DNA of 46,499 nt, from NCBI GenBank assembly GCA_019636945.1, contig JAHBWO010000016.1:1-46499 (forward strand), read 5' to 3'. The notes beneath the pieces are model-generated. The model was given only the letters and a program-made list of their open reading frames with translations. It was not told where the DNA came from and ran no database searches. Both the position numbers and the translations under genes were made by a program. Numbering within the stretch: position 1 is the stretch's first letter; each line of letters begins with the position of its first letter. Of this stretch, positions 41,525 through 46,499 are shown piece after piece. The DNA comes from Nitrospira sp. (GTDB taxonomy: Bacteria; Nitrospirota; Nitrospiria; Nitrospirales; Nitrospiraceae).

Positions 41525-42499
41525 TCACTCAGCACAGGCGAGAAGGGCATCACGCAGGCGATCAATATCGTATCCTCGCCCAATTAACACCAGCGCCGGT
41601 TTTGGTTCATCCAGCAGGGTGAGTGGGGAGATCGTGGCCTGTCCGGGTAACGCATATTGAAACTCCTGCAGTTCCGGTTCTTTTGCAAATCGGAAATAGC
41701 CTTTGGCCCGTTCGAGTTCCTTGGGGAGGGTCTTGATCCAGGCCAGAAAGCGTTGGCGATTGAGCGGACCCGGCAATGGGACGGTGGTGGCGATGGGATG
41801 ATACGGCATTCGCTGATGAGCCTTATGCGATTTGCTGAAGTGCACGTTGGTTGGTGTGGCGGGTCTCGTCGAAGGGTGAGGGGATAGCAGATCTGCCACA
41901 TTCAGTCGCGCGTGTGATGTCTCCCACAGGCGAGCATAGGGGTTTTGTTCAAGGATCCCAGCCCGGAATCCCTCCCAGTGGCCGGGGACATAGAGGTCTC
42001 GCTTGTTCAGGATGAGTTCATCGGCACAGCGGATTGCTTGCGTGGTTACATAGGCACTGGAATGACTTTCTTCCGTTGAGATTGGGTGGAGAAGGGCGAT
42101 GACTCGTTCAAGTGTGGCCAGCCGAGCGGTATAGGCGTCCGTCACCGCATCAACGACCTCAGCTGGATCTGCCAGTCCTGAACATTCTAGAATCAACACA
42201 TCCGACGCATAATCACGAACCAGCTGGGCGATACCCCACGAGAGGTCTTCCTTCGTATCACAGCAGACGCACCCGCCGGCCAGATTCATGACCTGCTCGG
42301 CAAGCGTCCCGGCCCGAGGGCCATCGATACTGACCGAGCCAGCCTCGTTCATGAGGACACCTGCTCGTTGGCCCTGGTCTTTCCAATGCTCCAGCAATCG
42401 CATCAAGAGCGTTGTTTTACCGGCACCAAGCGAGCCGCAGAGGATATAGAAGGGGACGGGAGTTAAGGTCATACTCGTTTGTGATCGAAGGCAAGTCAT
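41525..42499 (-). CDS. CobW/P47K-type GTPase (metal chaperone family)
   Basis: A 324-residue G3E-family GTPase of the COG0523 (CobW/YjiA/YeiR) group, which deliver metals to enzymes or act in zinc homeostasis. Walker A is LCGSLGAGKTTLL, the metal site GGCVCCD carries the CxCC motif, switch residues follow in LILECSGLADP, and the base-recognition motif is LILNKRDL. The CobW C-terminal domain spans the last 90 residues (FLAWIKTLPKELERAKGYFRF, LVLIGRGYDIDRL). ATG 42499 was kept; ATG 42472 is possible and neither has a good site. It is convergent with the PAP2 gene. The metal is not determined. Confidence 0.9.
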   Translation of the reverse strand: MTCLRSQTSMTLTPVPFYILCGSLGAGKTTLLMRLLEHWKDQGQRAGVLMNEAGSVSIDGPRAGTLAEQVMNLAGGCVCCDTKEDLSWGIAQLVRDYASDVLILECSGLADPAEVVDAVTDAYTARLATLERVIALLHPISTEESHSSAYVTTQAIRCADELILNKRDLYVPGHWEGFRAGILEQNPYARLWETSHARLNVADLLSPHPSTRPATPTNVHFSKSHKAHQRMPYHPIATTVPLPGPLNRQRFLAWIKTLPKELERAKGYFRFAKEPELQEFQYALPGQATISPLTLLDEPKPALVLIGRGYDIDRLRDALLACAE

Positions 42500-42572
42500 T
42501 GTAATGAGATGAACCTGAAAAATGAAGGATATAATCTCTGTCTGGGATATGCCCGTCCAGCGTTCTACTTAC

Positions 42573-42681
42573 AGGCTGTTGACAAAGGCTGCCAGCGGCG
42601 TTCTCACGTCGCTCAGAGGCTCAACGTACGGGCCGGAGTACGACTCGCCCCTTCGCTCGCTGCGGCCTTTCTGAACAGCCT
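42573..42681 (+). repeat. MITE/REP-like element with inverted ends
   Basis: A 109-base non-coding element. Its first 20 bases (42573-42592, starting AGGCTGTTGAC) and last 20 (42662-42681, ending CTGAACAGCCT) are inverted copies with 17 of 20 matches. An inner CGTAC/GTACG pair and GC-rich arms would give a cruciform or long hairpin. The element lies in the 310-base gap between the CobW and NADH dehydrogenase genes, which otherwise holds nothing I can name. Confidence 0.6.
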
Positions 42682-42811
42682 GCGGGAGATCTAGATTCGG
42701 TCAGTCACTGTGAGGATCGACCCGTTTGAGGAAGGGCGTAGGGTTTGTCAACACACTGCTAGGCTTCCCACGCAAGATGTGCGGAATCCACCTGTTGTCG
42801 GTCGATTTCTT

Positions 42812-44110
42812 TTACGGCTTTGTTGCTGGTGGCGAGGAAAGAGAGCGAGTGGTTCGGAAGTGGACCAGATCCTTCGAAAAGAGCACGTCCAGGGTCCAAT
42901 CCAAGGCTACAAGCACTTTCTTCTCAAAACGAGGGAGTTTCAGCAAGTAGATTGTTCGCCACAGCCACCAGGCAATAAAGCCGGAAAAATTGACGCCGAG
43001 AATGTTTGCAACGCCGGTTCGCTTCCCGATCGGGGCAAGCAGCCCAATCGTGGAATAAACAAACGGTCGTTTCCATCCCTGTCGAACCGTTGCAAGGATA
43101 TTCTGCGCGGCTACCTGTCCCTCGCGTAGTGCATGTTGTGCGGTGGGAGGATGGAATGCACCTGTTTTCAGGTCCGGTACCATCGCACAGTCGCCCAAGG
43201 CCCAGACGCCAGGCCATCCGGGAACCTCCAGGTACTCGTTGACCAGGACGCGGCCTTTGGTCTTCTCGCAGGGGAGAGTGTTCAACAGGGCATGCGGGCT
43301 AATGCCGGCAGTCCACACCAGGGTATTCGTGGTAATCATAGTCCCATCACTCAGTGTGACGTCTTGATCCTTCACTGCAGTCACCTTGCAGTTCGAGTGG
43401 ATTTCTATCTGCTGCTCAGCGAGTTTACGTTGTGCGTAGGTGCCGAGTTTCTCCCCTAGTTCTGGCAAAATAACAGGGCCGGAACTCACCAGCATGATCC
43501 GGAGCATGTTTTCACGAAGATGGGGGAAAAAGCGCACCGCCTCCCGCAAGAAGTCATTCATGGCCGCAATGGTTTCTACCCCAGCGAAGCCGCCGCCTGC
43601 CACGACGAAATTGAGGAGGCCCGTGCGTTGTGATGTGCCGCACTCAAAGTCGGCCTCCTCCAGATTTGCGATGAGATGGTTGCGCAGCACGATCGCATCA
43701 CTCAGTGATTTCATGGTAAAGGCCCGATCAGCTAAGCCGGGGATATTGAAGAAGTTCGTAGTTGACCCAAGCGCCAGTACAAGATGATCGTACGACAAGG
43801 CATGACAGTGGTTCTCATGGCCGTGCGACACCCCCACACGGTGATGTTCGAGATCGATGGCTTCGATATCGCCATGAAAGAACGATACTCGACGGAGCAA
43901 TTTTCGTATCGGGCTGACGATGTTGGTGATATCGAGATCGCTTGCCGCAACTTCGTGGAGCATCGGGGTGAAGAGAAAAAAGTTGTCATGGTTGACGAGG
44001 GTGACGTCTAGGTTTGCACCTCGCTCAAGTGCCCGTTCGAATTCCAGCGCGGCATACATCCCGCCGAACCCCCCACCCAGAATCAGGACGCGTGGCTTAG
44101 GAGTCGACAT
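42812..44110 (-). CDS. Type II NADH dehydrogenase / FAD-dependent NAD(P)H oxidoreductase
   Basis: A 432-residue peripheral membrane flavoprotein passing electrons from NAD(P)H to quinone without proton pumping. It has the FAD loop RVLILGGGFGGMYAA, NHDNFFLFTPMLHEVA, the NAD(P)H loop VVAGGGFAGVETI and the FAD-phosphate motif VWALGDCAMVPD, then PPTAQHALREG and a C-terminal amphipathic stretch (GFIAWWLWRTIYLLKLPRFEK) that would sit on the membrane. ATG 44110 is preceded by GGGG; an ATG at 44122 is possible. The gene is divergent from the small membrane protein at 44599, with about 490 bases between them. Family is firm; NADH or NADPH preference is not readable with certainty. Confidence 0.92.
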   Translation of the reverse strand: MSTPKPRVLILGGGFGGMYAALEFERALERGANLDVTLVNHDNFFLFTPMLHEVAASDLDITNIVSPIRKLLRRVSFFHGDIEAIDLEHHRVGVSHGHENHCHALSYDHLVLALGSTTNFFNIPGLADRAFTMKSLSDAIVLRNHLIANLEEADFECGTSQRTGLLNFVVAGGGFAGVETIAAMNDFLREAVRFFPHLRENMLRIMLVSSGPVILPELGEKLGTYAQRKLAEQQIEIHSNCKVTAVKDQDVTLSDGTMITTNTLVWTAGISPHALLNTLPCEKTKGRVLVNEYLEVPGWPGVWALGDCAMVPDLKTGAFHPPTAQHALREGQVAAQNILATVRQGWKRPFVYSTIGLLAPIGKRTGVANILGVNFSGFIAWWLWRTIYLLKLPRFEKKVLVALDWTLDVLFSKDLVHFRTTRSLSSPPATKP

Positions 44111-44122
44111 GATGCCCCACAT

Positions 44123-44598
44123 ACGATGACATGGTTATCGGGTAGAGTGAACGACCTCGGTACGCGGGGGAGGGGGTTGTCATAGGAAGTGGTTGACACT
44201 GAAAGACATCGCCTGGATACTGTGGCTCTCAATAACGGTCAGATCTTGAAGTGTCCGAGCGTTCAATGAAATGATATCATGTGTGGTCCCGTATTGACGC
44301 GGGTTGAGAGAAATCCATGTGACTGGCCAGGTGATGTGCGTACTGCTCCCCGAGGGATGTGTCTTCGAATAGCAAGAGTAATGAGATAATCGACATTCCA
44401 AATGAGAGTTCCGCTGCATCAGATGTTATGCAATTTGATGCGACTATGATAGAAAAAGAGGAGGTTGTCGGTCGTAACTTGTGACCGGTTGTAAGCAACA
44501 GCGCCGTAGATATAGGCTTGTGGTTGTGGGATACCCCACAGCCACATGAGTTATGAACATGCGAGGAGCGCGTTGAGCCTGACGATCTGGGAGGACAC
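44123..44598 (+). other. Intergenic stretch with a hairpin leader
   Basis: About 480 bases between divergent genes. I see no gene. The notable feature is an 11-base stem (44520-44530 with 44535-44545, one G-U pair) around a four-base loop, some 50 bases before the small membrane protein; no T-run follows, so it may be a leader structure rather than a terminator. Promoters for both genes must lie here but no match is clear enough to list. Confidence 0.45.
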
Positions 44599-44778
44599 AT
44601 GATGACCTGGTGGCTGCTCGGTGGGCTCGTAACAATGGTGGCCGGAGTTGTCTTGTACCGAGAGTGGAAGATTCGCCGTCAACCCATGTCTGGGTCCGTT
44701 TCCGTGATGACGAAGACAACAGATGGCCAGTTGCTTCAGTTTCTAGTACGACCCACCAGGAAGATCGGCAGGGAATAA
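44599..44778 (+). CDS. Small single-pass membrane protein (59 residues)
   Basis: A short gene with an excellent ribosome site (GGGAGGA at 44589-44595) and two adjacent ATG codons at 44599 and 44602. The product is 59 residues: one transmembrane helix (WWLLGGLVTMVAGVVLYREW) then a basic tail with KIRRQPMSGSVSV and FLVRPTRKIGRE. I know no family for it. It has the look of a one-helix accessory or regulatory subunit. It stands alone on the plus strand between a divergent NADH dehydrogenase and a convergent transposase remnant. Confidence rests on the ribosome site, the clean helix and uninterrupted frame; expression is unproven. Confidence 0.6.
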   Translation: MMTWWLLGGLVTMVAGVVLYREWKIRRQPMSGSVSVMTKTTDGQLLQFLVRPTRKIGRE

Positions 44779-44803
44779 AGGGTGGGGAGAATCCTACGCC
44801 AGA

Positions 44804-44998
44804 TTATGGTTGAAGTCGACCGACCTCGGTCGTCAATAGTGAATAGCCTGGGCCCTCGGCCTCGGGATAGACGGGCTCAATCGCCGCGACGAAGTCCGCC
44901 CACGGTATCACGCGATTCATCTCGGTGAGAAATCGTTCCCGGGGTGGTGGGCTTGCGATATTGTTCAATGGGAATTCGGCAAACGCCTGTTGCTGCAT
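44804..44998 (-). pseudogene. Truncated IS5-family transposase, N-terminal fragment
   Basis: A 64-codon frame whose product matches the N-terminal part of IS5-type transposases: MQQQAFAEF, then RERFLTEMNRVIPWADFV and EPVYPEAEG, after which a transposase would continue with about 250 more residues. Here the frame soon ends in unrelated sequence (SLLTTEVGRLQP). The ATG at 44998 has GGGAGG upstream, as in an intact copy. No DDE catalytic core is present, so it is inactive on its own. No inverted ends are obvious by eye. It is the only IS remnant I can identify in the window. Confidence 0.75.
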
Positions 44999-45130
44999 AA
45001 TTGCCTCCCTTTCACTGTTGCAGTCCTCGTAGCCCATCACCTAGTTGTTATTTGTGATGGGTGAGGATATCGCAGAAGGTGTCTCATTCCAGCCGATCAT
45101 AAATTGGTCGGCAATACAAGATCCCTAATG

Positions 45131-45142
45131 ATGGTATACCAT
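45131..45142 (+). promoter_or_regulatory. Perfect 12-base palindrome
   Basis: ATGGTATACCAT is a perfect palindrome in the 208-base gap between the transposase fragment and the next minus-strand gene. It could be a regulator site, but nothing else supports that. Confidence 0.2.
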
Positions 45143-45206
45143 GTCCGAACCAACTAGCCGAAAGCATGGCCTGGCTAACTTGCAAAGCATGTGTGAAGAA
45201 TTTGGC

Positions 45207-45488
45207 TCAGGACTTCAGATGTTGAATCCGTTTGATCGAACAGTAGAGGGCATAGCCTTGGGCGATCATTCCGGTTACCAGCAATCCAAGTGCGGTCTGA
45301 AGCCAGTGTGATTCAGGATGATCGAGCCCATACATTCCAATCACGAACCCCAGTGCGATGGCAACGATCCCGACCGAGCGTGCGACGATGGCGCTCAGCC
45401 GCCAGTTTCTGGGGGAAGGGGTGTTAGAAGGCTGCATGGACCTATGGTACTCGTCGTTTGATCGAAGATCAATTTCAGAGACTGACAT
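45207..45488 (-). CDS. Small two-helix membrane protein, function unknown
   Basis: A 93-residue protein with two predicted transmembrane helices (IVARSVGIVAIALGFVIGMYG and WLQTALGLLVTGMIAQGYAL), a short periplasmic loop between them (LDHPESH), and a basic C-terminus KRIQHLKS. No family is evident. ATG 45488 follows AGGAAG at about six bases; a GTG six bases earlier and an internal ATG at 45437 are possible. It starts only 9 bases after the stop of the heme-motif lipoprotein gene upstream on the same strand, so the two are probably co-transcribed. Confidence 0.6.
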   Translation of the reverse strand: MSVSEIDLRSNDEYHRSMQPSNTPSPRNWRLSAIVARSVGIVAIALGFVIGMYGLDHPESHWLQTALGLLVTGMIAQGYALYCSIKRIQHLKS

Positions 45489-45497
45489 GAACACTTC

Positions 45498-46427
45498 CTA
45501 CCGGTGATAGCAGTTCATGGCTGGATCATCTGGTGGTGAGTTTGCGGCGCAGCTTGGACCCATAGGCCGCGGGACTCTGACGTATCCTCCCACTGTATGA
45601 TTCCTTTTTAACATCTCAATGTGTAGCTCATGGCAGGATCCTGAACATCCCGCTGACGTTGGCAAGGGGTTGTCTAGGGCCATGGATTTCCCCCCGACCG
45701 GGATAAAGCGGGGATAGGTAACGGTTGTTGAGCCGAAAGTGAGTTGCCCCTGATGAGCGGACTGCTCTACTCGAGTGGTAAATGTTGGGCGAGGCTGGTC
45801 CGGTCTCAATACCGTGGCCCATGTAGGATCGTCAGGGGCGTAGAGAAAAGCATTATTGCCACGATGACACGCGGTACAGCCGACGGTGCCTGGAGCAAAC
45901 CCTTGAACGGGGTCGCGAAGGGCGGCGATGGGGATATCAGTTGTCGCAGGTGTCCAGTTTGATTCTGCGGAGCTTGGGTCGTTCCCCCAAAAACAGGCAT
46001 GTCCGGTCGTGGCACTCTGGCAAATGATTTGAAATGATCCTCCATTCCTCCCGAGTGCGATGCAGGCACCCCTTCCCTGGGTTGGTGCATAGGACCAGAC
46101 GCTCGCGAACGAGGTTGCGTCAACCGGAGTCTGTTCCAGACTGTTTGGCGTAAGTAGTATGGTCTTGAGATCGCCGTGGCTCACCCATTCCGAGGAAGAT
46201 CGTTTCCAGTCAGGCGGAAGTGGGACGTCGTTCGTACGGCATGTTTCCATGTAGTTGTCTTCACTGTAGACGGCCGTGCTCGATATCTGCGTTGACGGAG
46301 GAAGTTGAGAGGATGTCCGTTCTGTTGCTGGTCCTTTCGATGAGCAACCTGCGAGACACACGCACACTAAGGGCATGGCACACAAGTTGAGAACTTTTGC
46401 CTGCGTTCTGTGCACCCAAGGCCTCAT
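45498..46427 (-). CDS. Heme-motif lipoprotein of unknown function
   Basis: A 309-residue probable lipoprotein: signal LCAMPLVCVCLAGCSS with lipobox LAGC and Cys28. Later it has a canonical c-type heme motif CTACH at about 184-188 (in GTVGCTACHRGNNAFLYAPDD) and an unusual CSGSCH, C-x3-CH, at 261-266. The CTACHRGxNxF context resembles a group of uncharacterised cytochrome-like proteins. The start is ATG 46427 because GGAGG lies at good spacing upstream; an earlier frame (46445 or 46478) lacks a site. It lies directly upstream of the small membrane protein. It is probably periplasmic or membrane-tethered and may carry one or two hemes. Confidence 0.7.
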   Translation of the reverse strand: MRPWVHRTQAKVLNLCAMPLVCVCLAGCSSKGPATERTSSQLPPSTQISSTAVYSEDNYMETCRTNDVPLPPDWKRSSSEWVSHGDLKTILLTPNSLEQTPVDATSFASVWSYAPTQGRGACIALGRNGGSFQIICQSATTGHACFWGNDPSSAESNWTPATTDIPIAALRDPVQGFAPGTVGCTACHRGNNAFLYAPDDPTWATVLRPDQPRPTFTTRVEQSAHQGQLTFGSTTVTYPRFIPVGGKSMALDNPLPTSAGCSGSCHELHIEMLKRNHTVGGYVRVPRPMGPSCAANSPPDDPAMNCYHR

Positions 46428-46499
46428 CTTTTGCACCTCCGACATGGCTGCGTATGGGCAGCGTGTCTGCTGATACATTGCAGAATGTCAGACTATCCT

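Noticed and set aside
1..46499. tRNA, rRNA and CRISPR arrays
   Set aside because: I looked for cloverleaf-like, rRNA-like and regularly spaced repeat patterns by eye and found none; a dedicated search could still find a weak one.

Overview
The window is 46.5 kb of ordinary bacterial chromosome with dense, mostly forward-strand genes. GC is moderately high (about 55% in lines counted by hand), with a visibly AT-richer stretch at about 2300-5700. The gene set includes a TonB-dependent receptor with periplasmic partners, an O-antigen type ABC exporter, ManC and phosphomannomutase, and a secreted amidase, so this is a diderm (Gram-negative type) bacterium. The class I (DhnA-type) aldolase beside fructose-1,6-bisphosphatase, the AepX-AepY pair, and the style of the short intergenic repeats make a Nitrospira-like member of Nitrospirota my best guess. 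That is inference, not proof.

Region 1 (1-18.6 kb) is a surface-polysaccharide locus. It opens with the tail of a glucose-1-phosphate thymidylyltransferase and a Wzm/Wzt ABC exporter. Next comes a two-gene AT-rich insert: a CgeB-like glycosyltransferase overlapping a radical SAM protein that carries a zinc-ribbon-like segment and TPR-like repeats. Then follow an SDR epimerase and a compact sugar-building block: radical SAM protein, UDP-sugar-type epimerase, SIS isomerase, cytidylyltransferase-PfkB kinase fusion, E1 alpha, E1 beta, a small unknown protein and a second radical SAM protein. Two GT2 glycosyltransferases and a degenerate SDR close it. The block from 9.5 to 15.2 kb is tightly packed with overlapping genes. 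It has no E2/E3 subunits, so the thiamine-diphosphate E1 pair probably works on a sugar rather than in a pyruvate dehydrogenase complex. This is the most promising candidate for an undescribed pathway.

Region 2 (18.7-28.9 kb) holds nucleotide-sugar and central metabolism: a KdsC-like phosphatase, ManC, phosphomannomutase, a DUF3108 protein, fructose-1,6-bisphosphatase, class I aldolase, an HtrA/Deg protease, IspD, IspF and CysE. A PsiF-like secreted protein on the minus strand has a good promoter.

Region 3 (29.5-32.4 kb) is a phosphonate module: phosphoenolpyruvate mutase fused to a nucleotidyltransferase, followed by phosphonopyruvate decarboxylase, with no transaminase in the window. It probably makes a phosphonate decoration for a surface polymer or lipid.

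Region 4 (32.6-37.2 kb) is mostly minus-strand housekeeping: TruA, an AMIN-domain amidase, a YacP-type NYN protein (plus strand), TatD and DAHP synthase. Region 5 (37.4-46.5 kb) has a TonB-receptor operon between two small His-containing secreted proteins, a PAP2 phosphatase, a CobW-type GTPase, a type II NADH dehydrogenase, a 59-residue membrane protein, a truncated IS5-type transposase and a heme-motif lipoprotein. Degenerate short-period repeats that can form hairpins recur between genes from 19 to 41 kb, and a MITE/REP-like element lies at 42.57-42.68 kb. I saw no tRNA, rRNA or CRISPR array.
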